Origin: Gallionella sp.
GTDB taxonomy: Bacteria > Pseudomonadota > Gammaproteobacteria > Burkholderiales > Gallionellaceae
Reading direction: 5' to 3'
Assembly (NCBI GenBank): GCA_028707275.1
Contig: JAQTUP010000005.1
Location: 1 to 64,000 of the forward strand
DNA length: 64,000 bases
The position numbers and the translations under genes were made by a program. Under the pieces are notes generated by a model, which did no database searches, was not told the DNA's origin, and saw nothing but the letters and a program-made list of their open reading frames with translations. Below, one piece after another: positions 32,054-40,844 of this stretch. Every line of letters starts with the position of its first letter. Position 1 is the first letter of the stretch.

Positions 32054-32914
32054 TTATCGGCCTTCTTCTCTTTTTATCTGCTGATAACGCAACTTGGCTT
32101 CGTGATCGTCGCGGGCGGAGGTTATTTCGCGCATCACGGAATACACGTCGGCTGCCTGATTGTTTTCACGGAAGCGGCCGGTCAGCGGCGTGTCAGGCAG
32201 CAATTCGCCCTGCTGGTAGATCGCCCATATTTCCTGGCTGTAGCGGGTTTTTTTCAGCGCCGGGGCAAACTGGCCGAAGTAGTTGGCCAGATTTTCCACG
32301 TCCCGATCCAGCATGCGGCTGGCATTGTTGTTGGCCGCCGCATCCACAGCCTGTGGCAGGTCGATGATGACAGGCCCCTCGCCATCGACCAGAATATTAA
32401 ATTCAGACAGGTCGCCGTGGATGATGCCCGCACACAGCATCAGCACCACCTGGCGGATCAGGAAGGCGTGAAACGCCAGTGCCTGTGCTTCGGTGAGTTC
32501 CAGATCATTTAGCCTGGGCGCCGGCATGCCATTTTCGTCGGCCACCAGCTCCATCAGCAGCACGCCCTCGTAAAAGCCAAAAGGGTGTGGCACACGCACG
32601 CCGGCTGCCGCGAGTTTGTACAGGGCATCCACTTCGGTGCGTTGCCAGGCGGCTTCCTGTTCCTTGCGGCCATAGCGCGAGCCTTTTTCCATCGCGCGCG
32701 CCTGTCGGCTGTTTTTTACCTTGCGGCCTTCGGTGTAGTGAACGGCCTGATGGAAGCCGCGCTGGTTGGCTTCCTTGTAAACTTTTGCGCAACGGATTTC
32801 ATCGCCACACTGCACGACATAAACCGTCGCCTCTTTGCCGCTCATCAGCTGGCGCAGCACCTGGTCTACCAGGCCGTCCTCGACGAGGGGTTCGATTCTT
32901 TTCGGAGTTTTCAT
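32054..32914 (-). CDS. RIO1-type atypical serine/threonine protein kinase
   Basis: The 286-residue protein is a bacterial RIO kinase: SGKEATVYVV glycine-loop substitute (25-34), ATP-binding Lys44 in RCAKVYK, catalytic HGDLSEFNILV with Asp168, and IIDLPQAV with metal Asp185. KNSRQARAMEKGSRYGRK is the typical flexible insert. Bacterial RIO kinases are poorly studied; ribosome-linked roles are suspected because eukaryotic RIO proteins mature the small subunit. Here it sits between a methyltransferase and the ribosome GTPase gene rbgA on the same strand, which fits that idea. Confidence 0.88.
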   Translation of the reverse strand: MKTPKRIEPLVEDGLVDQVLRQLMSGKEATVYVVQCGDEIRCAKVYKEANQRGFHQAVHYTEGRKVKNSRQARAMEKGSRYGRKEQEAAWQRTEVDALYKLAAAGVRVPHPFGFYEGVLLMELVADENGMPAPRLNDLELTEAQALAFHAFLIRQVVLMLCAGIIHGDLSEFNILVDGEGPVIIDLPQAVDAAANNNASRMLDRDVENLANYFGQFAPALKKTRYSQEIWAIYQQGELLPDTPLTGRFRENNQAADVYSVMREITSARDDHEAKLRYQQIKREEGR

Positions 32915-32923
32915 CGGAGGGGC

Positions 32924-33850
32924 TTATTCATGCTGGGCGGTTTCGCCGCGCAGGGAATGAACCCGCGCAACCTTAGGATTTTCCAGTGCGTTTTTGATCA
33001 TCGCCTCGCGTGAGGAGGGAGATTCCAGGCTGATGCGCCCCAGCTTGCCGGCGCGATATTCGGTCAGCAGAACAATGGCGGCTTTTTCGATGTCCAGTTC
33101 AGCGCCGCGCCCCTTTTGCAGGCAGCCGCGCTTTTTTGCGATGCCCTCCAGCACACTGAACCCGTCCATCCCGGTCGTATCAAAACCAAAGCGCTCAAAG
33201 ATACGCGCCGGGTAGCGCGCCAGCAGGTTGTTGGCCAGATGTTCGGCTATCTCTTCTTCGATGACGGCGTTGCGCCCGATGGCGTGGATGGCCGCGAGCA
33301 CAAAGCCGTCCTCATCGTGTTCGATTTTCGGCCACATCAGGCCGGGGGAGTCGGTCAGCGTCATGTGATCGTTGATTTTATGACATTGCTGCGACTTGGT
33401 GACAGCCGGTTCGTCGCCTACATTGGCGACGCGTCGCTTGAGCAACATATTCATCAGCGTGGATTTGCCGACGTTGGGAATGCCCATGATCATCAGGCGC
33501 AGCGGTTTGTGCGTGCTGTCGCGATGCGGGGCGAGCGGGTGGCACAGCCTGGGCACTTTCGCGGCGTCCGTCGCACTCTTGCAACTCAAGGCGACCGCTT
33601 TGACGCCGGGCTGCCGGTTATAAAAATCCAGCCATTCCTGCGTGGTGACAGGATCTGCCAGGTCGATCTTGTTGAGGATCTTCAGGCACGGGCGCTGGCG
33701 GTGTTCGCGCAACTCCCGGATCATCGGATTGCAGCTGGCCTCCGGTGCGCGTGCATCCAGAACTTCGATGATGACATCGGTGAATTCCATTGTTTCTGCG
33801 GCTTTTCTGCGCGCCGAGGTCATGTGCCCCGGAAACCATTGTATTGCCAT
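32924..33850 (-). CDS. rbgA: Ribosome biogenesis GTPase YlqF/RbgA
   Basis: The 308-residue circularly permuted GTPase carries, in order, the G4 motif NKID (60-63), a G5-like region, G1 GIPNVGKST (123-131) and G3 DSPG (167-170). The N-terminal IQWFPGHMTSARRK is the diagnostic YlqF start. The C-terminal part is the ~100-residue ANTAR-like RNA-binding region. RbgA acts late in 50S assembly. It is upstream of, and probably co-transcribed with, the RIO kinase (9-bp gap). Confidence 0.9.
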   Translation of the reverse strand: MAIQWFPGHMTSARRKAAETMEFTDVIIEVLDARAPEASCNPMIRELREHRQRPCLKILNKIDLADPVTTQEWLDFYNRQPGVKAVALSCKSATDAAKVPRLCHPLAPHRDSTHKPLRLMIMGIPNVGKSTLMNMLLKRRVANVGDEPAVTKSQQCHKINDHMTLTDSPGLMWPKIEHDEDGFVLAAIHAIGRNAVIEEEIAEHLANNLLARYPARIFERFGFDTTGMDGFSVLEGIAKKRGCLQKGRGAELDIEKAAIVLLTEYRAGKLGRISLESPSSREAMIKNALENPKVARVHSLRGETAQHE

Positions 33851-33911
33851 GTTGTAGCCCTTAATAATTCAGTCTCACGCAAAGACGCGGAGAACGCGGA
33901 GTACGTACCCC

Positions 33912-34643
33912 CTAATCACCGATAGAAAACGGCGGTGCAAGCAATGCCAGCCGGTCGGCATCCAGATAACACCATTCTCCGGGCGCCAGTCCCAGGTCGG
34001 CCAGCTTCAGGTTGCCGATCTGCGAACGGTTGAGCGCCGTGCAGTGATTCTCCGCTGCGGCCAGCATGCGTTTAACCTGGTGATACTTGCCCTGTTCGAG
34101 CACGATTGAAAGATGATGCTCGTCCAGTCTCTCGCAACGCTCCGCTGCCAGAGGGGCCGGTTCGTCGTGCAGCTTGACGCCCTTTAACAACAGTTCGATC
34201 AACGCCTCTGTCACAGGCGCATAGGTGGTGGCGACGTAAACCTTGGGGACGTGATGTTTGGGCGAGGATTGGGTGTGTATGAACGCTCCGTCATCCGACA
34301 TCAGCAACAGCCCGGTGGTGTCGTGATCGAGCCGTCCGACCGGCTGCACGTCGCGCAGGGTAAACTGATCCGGCAGAATCGACAGCACGCCGGGGTGATG
34401 GCTGGGTTTGCGTGAACACTCGAAATTGGCCGGTTTATTCAGGGCGATGTACACCTGTGCGCGGTAGGTCCACAGTTCGTCAAAAATGGTGAATTGAAGA
34501 CCGTCGGTTTCAATCGGGGTGTTCGTGTCGGTGACCACCTGCCCCGCGATACTGACGTCTCCGGCGTTGATTAAGCTGCGGCACCACTTGCGCGTGCCAA
34601 ACCCCTGCGTATGCAGGATGCGATCCAAGGTTAATTTACTCAT
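33912..34643 (-). CDS. rsuA: Pseudouridine synthase, RsuA/RluB family (16S rRNA U516 type)
   Basis: The protein has 243 residues. An S4-like RNA-binding domain covers 1-50 (LDRILHTQGFGTRKWCRSLI). The catalytic domain has Asp106 in GRLDHDTTGLLL, and the Lys/Arg-rich YHQVKRMLAA motif follows. Length, domain order and the short linker fit RsuA, which isomerises U516 of 16S rRNA; RluB/RluE/RluF share the motifs, so the exact uridine is a likelihood, not a certainty. It stands on its own with ~60-bp gaps on both sides. Confidence 0.85.
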   Translation of the reverse strand: MSKLTLDRILHTQGFGTRKWCRSLINAGDVSIAGQVVTDTNTPIETDGLQFTIFDELWTYRAQVYIALNKPANFECSRKPSHHPGVLSILPDQFTLRDVQPVGRLDHDTTGLLLMSDDGAFIHTQSSPKHHVPKVYVATTYAPVTEALIELLLKGVKLHDEPAPLAAERCERLDEHHLSIVLEQGKYHQVKRMLAAAENHCTALNRSQIGNLKLADLGLAPGEWCYLDADRLALLAPPFSIGD

Positions 34644-34696
34644 GCCGGGATTTTAACAGAATCAGGACGTTGGCGCGTCGGTAGCTGTGCCAGGCC

Positions 34697-35389
34697 TTAT
34701 GCCAGCGCGGGGAATAAACCCTGAATGCCATTGGCGATAAACTCGACCGCAATCGCCGCCAGTACCAGACCCATGATGCGGGTAAATATGTTGATGCCGG
34801 TCGCGCTGATGCGATCCGCTATCCAGGGCGATAAGCGCAGTACCCCCCAGACGAGCAGGCTCAACAGCAGGATGCCCAGCGCAATGATTGCGTAGTGGGC
34901 AATGCCGCCTGACTTGTTTGCGGCCAGTATCACGGTGCTGATGGCGCCGGGCCCTGCCAGCAGCGGCATGGCCAGCGGTACGATGGCGACGGATTCCTTG
35001 TCTATGGATTCGTCGGCCTCTGCATCGGTCTGTTTGATATGGCTTATTTTTGCATGCAGCATGGAAATGGCCATCAGCAGGATCAGGATGCCGCCGCCGA
35101 CTCTGAAGGACGCGATCGTGATGCCAAAAAAACGCAACAGCAGCTCACCGAAAAACAGCGTCACCAGCAGGATGATGGTCACCCCCAGCGCGACCCTGTC
35201 TGTGGTCTGGCGGCGTTGTCGGCCATTTTGATCTGCGGTCATGCTGATGAACAGCGGAATCACCCCTAGCGGGTTGATGATGGCCAGCAGGCCGACAAAA
35301 ATCTTTATGTATTCTGCATTGTCGAGCATATCGTCCATTCCCCGCGCGGTAAATTCGGCCATGTTACCGTTCATCGGGAAGCCTTGCAT
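34697..35389 (-). CDS. MarC/NAAT family integral membrane protein
   Basis: The 230-residue frame has six hydrophobic helices with the MarC signatures FVGLLAIINPLGVIPLF (helix 1) and LAMPLLAGPGAISTVI (helix 4). The region between helices 3 and 4 is acidic (DAEADESIDKES). Members were once linked to multiple antibiotic resistance or amino-acid transport, without firm evidence. The true start may be the internal Met at 35329, which has GGGGA 9 bp upstream, rather than the first Met of the frame. No operon partner. Confidence 0.82.
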   Translation of the reverse strand: MQGFPMNGNMAEFTARGMDDMLDNAEYIKIFVGLLAIINPLGVIPLFISMTADQNGRQRRQTTDRVALGVTIILLVTLFFGELLLRFFGITIASFRVGGGILILLMAISMLHAKISHIKQTDAEADESIDKESVAIVPLAMPLLAGPGAISTVILAANKSGGIAHYAIIALGILLLSLLVWGVLRLSPWIADRISATGINIFTRIMGLVLAAIAVEFIANGIQGLFPALA

Positions 35390-35437
35390 TCAGTGTGGCT
35401 GACCGGATGGCGATTGCCGGGTAAAGATCAGCCTTAG

Positions 35438-35577
35438 CAGGCTGCTGAAAAACGTTATGAGCGAAGCGGAGGCAAGGAAAAAAGCGACGAAAGAGCGGAG
35501 TTTACAGGTAGTAAATGAGCATTTTGAGTCGTTTTTTGACGCAGTATCGACGAGCGTAATAGTTTTGCAGCAGCCTG
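35438..35577. mobile_element. 140-bp MITE-like element with terminal inverted repeats
   Basis: CAGGCTGCTGAAAAAC (35438-35453) and its near-exact inverse GTTTTGCAGCAGCCTG (35562-35577) match at 15 of 16 positions. TTAG flanks both ends (35434-35437 and 35578-35581), consistent with a 4-bp target duplication. The interior has no reading frame; it contains GCGGAGTTTACAGGTAG and TAAATGAGC. It resembles a repeat I recall as widespread in proteobacterial genomes. It abuts the ychJ stop codon (TTA at 35578 on this strand). Confidence 0.75.
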
Positions 35578-35961
35578 TTAGTCCGGGAACTCGCCGTCCA
35601 GATAATACCAGCTGCCATTGATACGCACGAAGCGGCTGATTTCGTGCAGGCGATGAGCCTTGCCCGTTATTTTGTAGCGGGCGATAAATTCAACGGTTGC
35701 GTGATCGGCATCCGTCGTATGGTGTTTTTTGACGTCGAGCTTCAGCCACTTTGTGCCATCGCCTGCAAGATCGAGTGTAGCGGGGCGCGTGTCAGGATGC
35801 CAAGAAGCAAGCAGGCAGGATTCGAGTCCCAGCACGTAGGCGCTGTAGCGCGAACGCATCAGCGATTCGGCGTCCGGCGCGGGATTTTCGTGATGGTAGC
35901 GGCCACAACAGGCGGCGTATTCTCCCCCGCCGCAGGGGCACGCGATTAACCTTGTTGCCAT
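35578..35961 (-). CDS. YchJ family protein (SEC-C motif)
   Basis: The 127-residue protein starts at 35961 (MATRLIACPCGGG); the frame further upstream is a shadow inside yaeQ. An N-terminal CPCGGGEYAACCGRYH is a SEC-C type zinc-binding cluster, followed by the YchJ/UPF0225 NTF2-like core (SLMRSRYSAYVLG ... TVEFIARYKITGKAHRLHEISRFVR ... WYYLDGEF). Function is unknown. It overlaps the yaeQ stop by 16 bp, so the two are translated from one message. A MITE-like element directly follows its stop. Confidence 0.85.
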   Translation of the reverse strand: MATRLIACPCGGGEYAACCGRYHHENPAPDAESLMRSRYSAYVLGLESCLLASWHPDTRPATLDLAGDGTKWLKLDVKKHHTTDADHATVEFIARYKITGKAHRLHEISRFVRINGSWYYLDGEFPD

Positions 35962-36515
35962 GTCTGGCCTGAAGGGAGTGCGCCATGCCAGATGACGGGT
36001 TCGATTTCTACCACGCCCTTGTCGCACGTGATCATCATATTGCCTTCCTGGATGGTGCATTGCAGCTGCATGGTGCGCCCGACCAGTTTTGCCAGCGCCT
36101 GGGTGGTGTCGGTCGGCAGCCTGAGCACGGTGAGGTTGTGCAGGCGGGTTAATTTGTTTTTGTTTTCGTTCCACCAGATGTCGGCCGCGCGCCCGTAGCT
36201 GATGACGACCACTTTTTCCGCACGTCCGCAGGCGCGGCGCACTGCGCGTTCGTCCGGCAGGCCCGCCATGATCCAGAGTTCGATGGCACCGGTCAGGTCC
36301 TTGAGCCACAAATCGGGTTCGTCATCGCTGCTCATTCCCTGGGCAAAGGTCAGCGCTTCGTCAGCGAACAGTGCAAAGGCGAATAACCTGACCATCATGC
36401 GCTCCTCGGTTTCGGAGGGGTGTTGCGCGACGGTCAGGTGATGGTCTGCATAGTAATAGCGATCCATGTCGGCGATCTGCAGGGTGGCTTTGAAGACGGT
36501 AGCTTTGATGGCCAT
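35946..36515 (-). CDS. yaeQ: YaeQ family protein
   Basis: The 189-residue protein matches the YaeQ family over its whole length: MAIKATVFKATLQIADMDR at the start, HPSETEERMMVRLFAFALFA, LWIMAGLPDERAVRRACGRA and a C-terminal WHGALPSGQTW. YaeQ has a PD-(D/E)XK nuclease-like fold, and in this protein Glu/Asp residues around ELWIMAGLPDE correspond to that site; its biological role is unsettled. It is the first gene of a two-gene unit with ychJ. Confidence 0.88.
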   Translation of the reverse strand: MAIKATVFKATLQIADMDRYYYADHHLTVAQHPSETEERMMVRLFAFALFADEALTFAQGMSSDDEPDLWLKDLTGAIELWIMAGLPDERAVRRACGRAEKVVVISYGRAADIWWNENKNKLTRLHNLTVLRLPTDTTQALAKLVGRTMQLQCTIQEGNMMITCDKGVVEIEPVIWHGALPSGQTWQQG

Positions 36516-36573
36516 GTGACGAAGTTGGTTAATGGGCGGGTGCGTATTCTAACAGGCGGCCCATTTTAAATAT

Positions 36574-36909
36574 CTGATGTTACGCAGTAACATCAGTCGT
36601 GCATACAAATCAACTTCGCCGGGGGCAGCCCGGCTGCTGATTACTTTCTTTTGCGTTGCCAAAAGAAAGTAATCCAAGAAAAGGCAACCCCGGCTTGCCG
36701 CGCCGCCTGACTGCCCTGCCTGCCGACAGTTAGGCGCAGGCCGGGCAGTTAGGCGGCGTTCCCTTGATAGCCGCAAACAGGCGGGGCTGCGCAACTCGCA
36801 CGATCCGCTTCGCGGCCACGAGCTCAAACAGTGCTCGCCTAACCCCACCGCTTGTTTGCGGCTATTTTCGGCGGCGCACAGGGGCCTAAAGGTGGAATGC
36901 CAAGGTTAC
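36574..36909 (+). repeat. ~335-bp dispersed intergenic repeat, copy B
   Basis: Same family as 5101-5386. It opens with the palindrome GATGTTAC-GCA-GTAACATC, then AAATCAACTTCGCC, the TTACTTTCTTTTG/CAAAAGAAAGTAA palindrome, a GC-rich hairpin module, GGGCTGCGCAACTCGCACG and GGCGGCGCACAGGGG. It lies between the divergent yaeQ and hemA. The rest of that 615-bp gap (36910-37090) shows nothing recognisable before the hemA promoter. Confidence 0.8.
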
Positions 36910-37090
36910 CACTCATCAATTCTGATTTTTTGGGTTTGTGCGTCACATCAGTTAAATATGAAACTTGCGCAGCGATACGCTAACGTGAAACACGCACAGG
37001 CAGGCAAGCGGGAGAGGGTTGGGGAGAGGGAAACGGACAGGGCAAGAACATTGCCTTGTCCGTTGGATGGCATTGCGCCGCCGTTCCGAC

Positions 37091-37096
37091 TATAAT
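37091..37096 (+). promoter_or_regulatory. Putative -10 box for hemA
   Basis: A perfect TATAAT lies 34 bp before the hemA ATG. No good -35 element is visible at the right distance, so an activator may be needed, or an extended promoter context is used. Confidence 0.45.
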
Positions 37097-37130
37097 TCGT
37101 TCCCTTTTGGCTTTGTCTCCTATTATTACG

Positions 37131-38384
37131 ATGCAGCTGTTCGCCTTTGGCCTAAATCATCAGACTGCGCCGCTTGCCGTGCGCGAGCAGGTCGCGTTCA
37201 ATGTGGACGGGATCGAGAATGCGCTGCGCGATCTTGTGGAGAACGGCGGGGCAAAAGAAGCCACGATACTCTCCACCTGCAACCGCATGGAGCTGTATTG
37301 CAATGCAGCCCGCCCCGATCACGCGATCGACTGGCTGGCGCAATACCACCATCTGCCGCGCAAGGAGCTGGAACCCTATCTTTATTCGTTGCCGCGCGAG
37401 CAGGCGGTCAAGCATTCGTTCCGTGTGGCCAGCGGTCTGGATTCCATGGTGCTGGGCGAGCCGCAGATTCTGGGGCAGATGAAACAGGCTGTGCGCCAAG
37501 CAGAGCAGGCCGGTACCATGGGTATCTTGCTGCACAAGTTGTTTCAGAATACCTTTTCGGTGGCCAAGCAAGTGCGCACCGAGACCGAAATCGGCTCCAA
37601 CTTGGTTTCGATGGCCGCCGCCGCCGTGCGCCTGGCCGAGCGCATCTTTCCCAGCATCAGCGAACAAAACGTGTTGTTCATCGGCGCCGGTGAAATGATA
37701 GAACTCAACGCGGTGTATTTTGCCGCGCGCAATCCGCGCCGCATCACCGTTGCCAACCGCACGCTGGAGAGGGCGCAGACACTCGCGCGCCAGTATGACG
37801 GACAGGCCATCACGCTGTCCGATTTGCCCGAACAGCTGGCGAAGAACGATATTATTATTACCTGCACGGCCAGTCAGTTGCCGATACTGGGCAAGGGCAT
37901 GGTCGAGCGCGCGCTCAAAGCGCGCCGTCACAAGCCTCTGTTTATCGTCGATCTGGCCGTACCGCGCGACGTCGAGGCGGAAGTCGCTCAGCTCAATGAC
38001 GTGTTTCTCTACACCGTGGACGACATCGCCGAGGTGGTCAAGGACGGTCTGGAAGCGCGCCAGGGCGCGGTGAAGGAAGCTGAGGTTATCATCGCCTCCG
38101 GTGTGTCCGACTTTATGCACTGGATGGAGTCGCGCAATGTGGTGCCGACGATACGCGCGTTGCGCGAACACGCCGAACAGAGTCGCCGCCAGGAGCTGGA
38201 AAAAGCGATGCGCCAGCTGGCCAGGGGCGAGAGCGCCGACAAGGTGTTAGAAGCCATGAGCCGGGGACTTACCAATAAATTTTTGCACGCACCTACTCAC
38301 TCGCTGAATCAGGCGCACGGGAGTGATCGCGACAACTTCCTCGAAGTTGTCCGCAGGCTGCACCATCTGCACCCTGAAGAATAG
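37131..38384 (+). CDS. hemA: Glutamyl-tRNA reductase HemA
   Basis: The 417-residue protein starts at 37131 ([15 protein letters not shown], a standard HemA start); the frame from 37056 includes promoter sequence. Catalytic Cys50 lies in [12 protein letters not shown]. The substrate/NADPH regions include [15 protein letters not shown] and [15 protein letters not shown], and the C-terminal dimerisation helix (about 320-417) is complete. HemA reduces glutamyl-tRNA to glutamate-1-semialdehyde, the committed step of C5 heme synthesis. It heads hemA-prfA-prmC-grxD; prfA begins 8 bp after it. Confidence 0.96.
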   Translation: MQLFAFGLNHQTAPLAVREQVAFNVDGIENALRDLVENGGAKEATILSTCNRMELYCNAARPDHAIDWLAQYHHLPRKELEPYLYSLPREQAVKHSFRVASGLDSMVLGEPQILGQMKQAVRQAEQAGTMGILLHKLFQNTFSVAKQVRTETEIGSNLVSMAAAAVRLAERIFPSISEQNVLFIGAGEMIELNAVYFAARNPRRITVANRTLERAQTLARQYDGQAITLSDLPEQLAKNDIIITCTASQLPILGKGMVERALKARRHKPLFIVDLAVPRDVEAEVAQLNDVFLYTVDDIAEVVKDGLEARQGAVKEAEVIIASGVSDFMHWMESRNVVPTIRALREHAEQSRRQELEKAMRQLARGESADKVLEAMSRGLTNKFLHAPTHSLNQAHGSDRDNFLEVVRRLHHLHPEE

Positions 38385-38392
38385 GTCATCGA

Positions 38393-39481
38393 ATGAAACC
38401 CAATATCGCTACAAAATTAGCTCAGTTGAGCGACCGTCTGTTGGAAGTCAATCAGCTGCTGAGCACTGAAGAGGCGACCCGTGACATGGACAGCTACCGC
38501 AAGCTTAACCGCGAACGCGCCGAGCTCGAACCCGTGGTGGAACTGTTTCACGCCTACCGTACCTGTGAGGGAGACATTAAGGCCGCGCGGGAAATGGCGG
38601 AAGACCCCGAGATGCGCGAATTTGCCGAAGACGAGATCAAAGAAGGCGAGACGCGCCTGAATCAACTCGACGCGCAATTGCAGACCCAGCTGTTGCCCAA
38701 GGATCCCAACGACGAGCGCAGCGTGTTTCTTGAAGTGCGCGCCGGTACGGGCGGGGACGAGGCGGCCTTGTTCGCCGGGGACTTGTTCCGCATGTATTCG
38801 CGCTTTGCCGAACGCCGTCGCTGGCAGGTCGAAGTGGTTTCGGAAAGCCCCGGTGAAATGGGCGGTTACAAGGAGATTATCGCGCGTATCGCAGGGGCCG
38901 GCGCGTATTCGGTGCTGAAATTCGAATCCGGCGCGCATCGCGTGCAGCGCGTGCCGACGACCGAAACGCAGGGGCGCGTGCATACGTCGGCCTGCACGGT
39001 CGCGATCATGCCGGAAGTAGATGAGGTGGATGACGTGGTGCTCAATCCTGCCGATCTGCGCATCGACACCTTCAGGGCAAGCGGCGCGGGCGGCCAGCAT
39101 ATCAACAAGACCGATTCGGCCGTGCGCATTACTCATCTTCCGACCGGCGTAGTCGTCGAGTGTCAGGATGGTCGTTCGCAGCATCAGAACAAGGCGCAGG
39201 CGATGCGGGTGTTGTGTGCGCGCATCAAGGACGCACAGGTACGCGCGCAAAATGCCGAGACGGCCGCTACGCGCAAGAGTCTGGTGGGCAGCGGCGACCG
39301 CTCGGAACGCATCCGCACCTACAACTACCCGCAAGGGCGGATCACCGATCATCGCATCAATCTCACACTCTACAAGATGGATGCCATCATGGACGGCGAC
39401 ATCAGCGAACTCACCGGCGCCCTGATGGCCGAACATCAGGCCGAACAACTGGCCGCGATGGCCGACGACGGCAGCTTCTGA
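38393..39481 (+). CDS. prfA: Peptide chain release factor 1
   Basis: The 362-residue protein carries the hydrolysis motif GGQ (233-235, [14 protein letters not shown]), the PxT stop-codon recognition motif PTT (188-190, VQRVPTTE), and the RF1 C-terminal [20 protein letters not shown]. It reads UAA and UAG. Its Gln in GGQ is the substrate of PrmC, encoded next. Start ATG is 8 bp after hemA. Confidence 0.97.
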   Translation: MKPNIATKLAQLSDRLLEVNQLLSTEEATRDMDSYRKLNRERAELEPVVELFHAYRTCEGDIKAAREMAEDPEMREFAEDEIKEGETRLNQLDAQLQTQLLPKDPNDERSVFLEVRAGTGGDEAALFAGDLFRMYSRFAERRRWQVEVVSESPGEMGGYKEIIARIAGAGAYSVLKFESGAHRVQRVPTTETQGRVHTSACTVAIMPEVDEVDDVVLNPADLRIDTFRASGAGGQHINKTDSAVRITHLPTGVVVECQDGRSQHQNKAQAMRVLCARIKDAQVRAQNAETAATRKSLVGSGDRSERIRTYNYPQGRITDHRINLTLYKMDAIMDGDISELTGALMAEHQAEQLAAMADDGSF

Positions 39482-39549
39482 TTTTTGGAGCGCGCAGTCT
39501 GCGCGATTTTTCGGCGTCATGCCGCCGCACTGCCAATTAGCATCTGTAC

Positions 39550-40389
39550 ATGATGATTCAAGAGCTTCTTTCATCCGGCGCCAAAACGCTGCAAACCGCG
39601 CTGGATCTTGATCCTGCTAGCGCGCGCATCGAGGTGCAGTGCCTGTTGCAGTCGGTGCTGAAGGTGAATCGCGCCTATTTGCTCACCTATCCTGAGCGCG
39701 TGCTGAGTCCTGAGGAGTCGGCGCGTTATACCTGTCTGTTCGAGCGTCGTCTGGCGGGCGAACCGATCGCCTATCTGCTGGGCGTCCGCGAGTTCTACGG
39801 TCTGTCTTTTAAAGTGACGCCCGACACGCTGATTCCGCGCCCCGATACCGAGCTTTTGGTCGAGTTGGCATTGCAGCATATCCCTCGCGGGGGAGCTGTG
39901 CTGGATCTGGGGACGGGCAGCGGAGCAATCGCGCTGTCCATTGCGCATGAGCGCCCCGACACTGAAGTGGTTGCGGTGGACGCGTCAGAATCGGCGCTGA
40001 AAGTCGCGATCGAGAACGCGCAGCGCCTCAATGTCGGCAATGTACGTCTGCTGCACAGTGACTGGTTTTCGCAGCTCGCGGGCGAACGCTTCGATCTCAT
40101 TGTCTCCAATCCGCCTTATATCGAAACCGGTGACGTGCATCTTGCGTCAGGGGATGTCAGGTTTGAGCCGTTGGGCGCCCTGACATCGGGTGCGGACGGG
40201 CTGGAGGATATCCGCCGTATCAGCGCCGAGGCTAAACATCACCTCTGTTCTGGCGGGCGTCTGATGTTCGAGCATGGTTACAACCAGGCTTTGCGCGTGC
40301 GCCAGTTGTTGGAGTCGGACGGATTTTTAGACGTGGCGTCCTTTCTCGATCTGTCCGGAACAGAGCGTGTGACCACAGGCAGAGCTTGA
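39550..40389 (+). CDS. prmC: Release factor glutamine methyltransferase PrmC
   Basis: The 279-residue SAM methyltransferase has the N-terminal helical release-factor-binding domain (1-80, with AYLLTYPER and PIAYLLG), FYGLSFKVTPDTLIPRPDTELLV, motif I LDLGTGSGAIALSIA and the active-site NPPY (187-190). It N5-methylates the GGQ glutamine of RF1 and RF2. Two consecutive ATGs at 39550 and 39553 are equally possible starts. The position after prfA is conserved. Confidence 0.95.
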   Translation: MMIQELLSSGAKTLQTALDLDPASARIEVQCLLQSVLKVNRAYLLTYPERVLSPEESARYTCLFERRLAGEPIAYLLGVREFYGLSFKVTPDTLIPRPDTELLVELALQHIPRGGAVLDLGTGSGAIALSIAHERPDTEVVAVDASESALKVAIENAQRLNVGNVRLLHSDWFSQLAGERFDLIVSNPPYIETGDVHLASGDVRFEPLGALTSGADGLEDIRRISAEAKHHLCSGGRLMFEHGYNQALRVRQLLESDGFLDVASFLDLSGTERVTTGRA

Positions 40390-40415
40390 CGACGACAGCC
40401 AGGCTCTGCGATAAT
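40386..40415 (+). promoter_or_regulatory. Putative promoter for grxD
   Basis: TTGACG (40386-40391, overlapping the prmC stop) and GATAAT (40410-40415) are 18 bp apart. A second perfect -10-like TATAAT at 40425-40430 lies closer to the gene. Either would let grxD be transcribed apart from hemA-prfA-prmC. Confidence 0.45.
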
Positions 40416-40443
40416 TTCCGACTATATAATTGGGGTAATAATC

Positions 40444-40773
40444 ATGACGACAGATATTCAGCAGCGCATCCACGCACAAGTCACCGAAAATGCGGTGGTG
40501 TTATACATCAAAGGCTCGGCTAAATTTCCGCAGTGCGGTTACTCGGCGAACGTGGTTCGCATACTCAACTTGCTGGGGGTCAAGGACTTTCTGGCGGTCA
40601 ATGTGTTCGAAGATCCCGAGATGGTCACAGGACTGGTCACCTATGCCAACTGGCCCACGCTCCCGCAGTGTTATGTCAGGGGCGAGTTCGTCGGCGGTTC
40701 CGACATCATGTCTGAAATGTATCAAAGCGGTGAGTTGAAACAGTTGCTGGGCGAACTGGCTACGGCTCAGTAA
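40444..40773 (+). CDS. grxD: Monothiol glutaredoxin, Grx4 family
   Basis: The 109-residue CGFS-type glutaredoxin has its active-site Cys31 in KFPQCGYSANVV (here CGYS, a conservative variant), the GSH-binding TWPTLPQCYV-like segment (NWPTLPQCYVRGEFVGG) and SDIMSEMYQSGELKQLL. These proteins bind a [2Fe-2S] cluster with glutathione and deliver it to targets, often with BolA. It ends the hemA operon in many betaproteobacteria. The structured RNA candidate at 40845-40947 follows. Confidence 0.95.
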   Translation: MTTDIQQRIHAQVTENAVVLYIKGSAKFPQCGYSANVVRILNLLGVKDFLAVNVFEDPEMVTGLVTYANWPTLPQCYVRGEFVGGSDIMSEMYQSGELKQLLGELATAQ

Positions 40774-40844
40774 ACCTGGTTTCACGCCTTTTGTGGACTC
40801 GGTTACATCGAATTACCTAGGCCTTATTGCATATATGAAAAATC

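Noticed and set aside
36549..36848. 99-codon minus-strand frame in repeat copy B
   Set aside because: Its FLATQKKV...PGEVDLY ending comes from the repeat (also seen in copies A and C), not from selection on protein.
37152..38171. 339-codon minus-strand frame opposite hemA
   Set aside because: Antisense shadow of hemA with no recognisable motif or ribosome site.
38417..39574. 385-codon minus-strand frame opposite prfA
   Set aside because: It is fully antisense to RF1, with His/Arg-rich composition and no domain; a shadow frame of GC-rich coding DNA.
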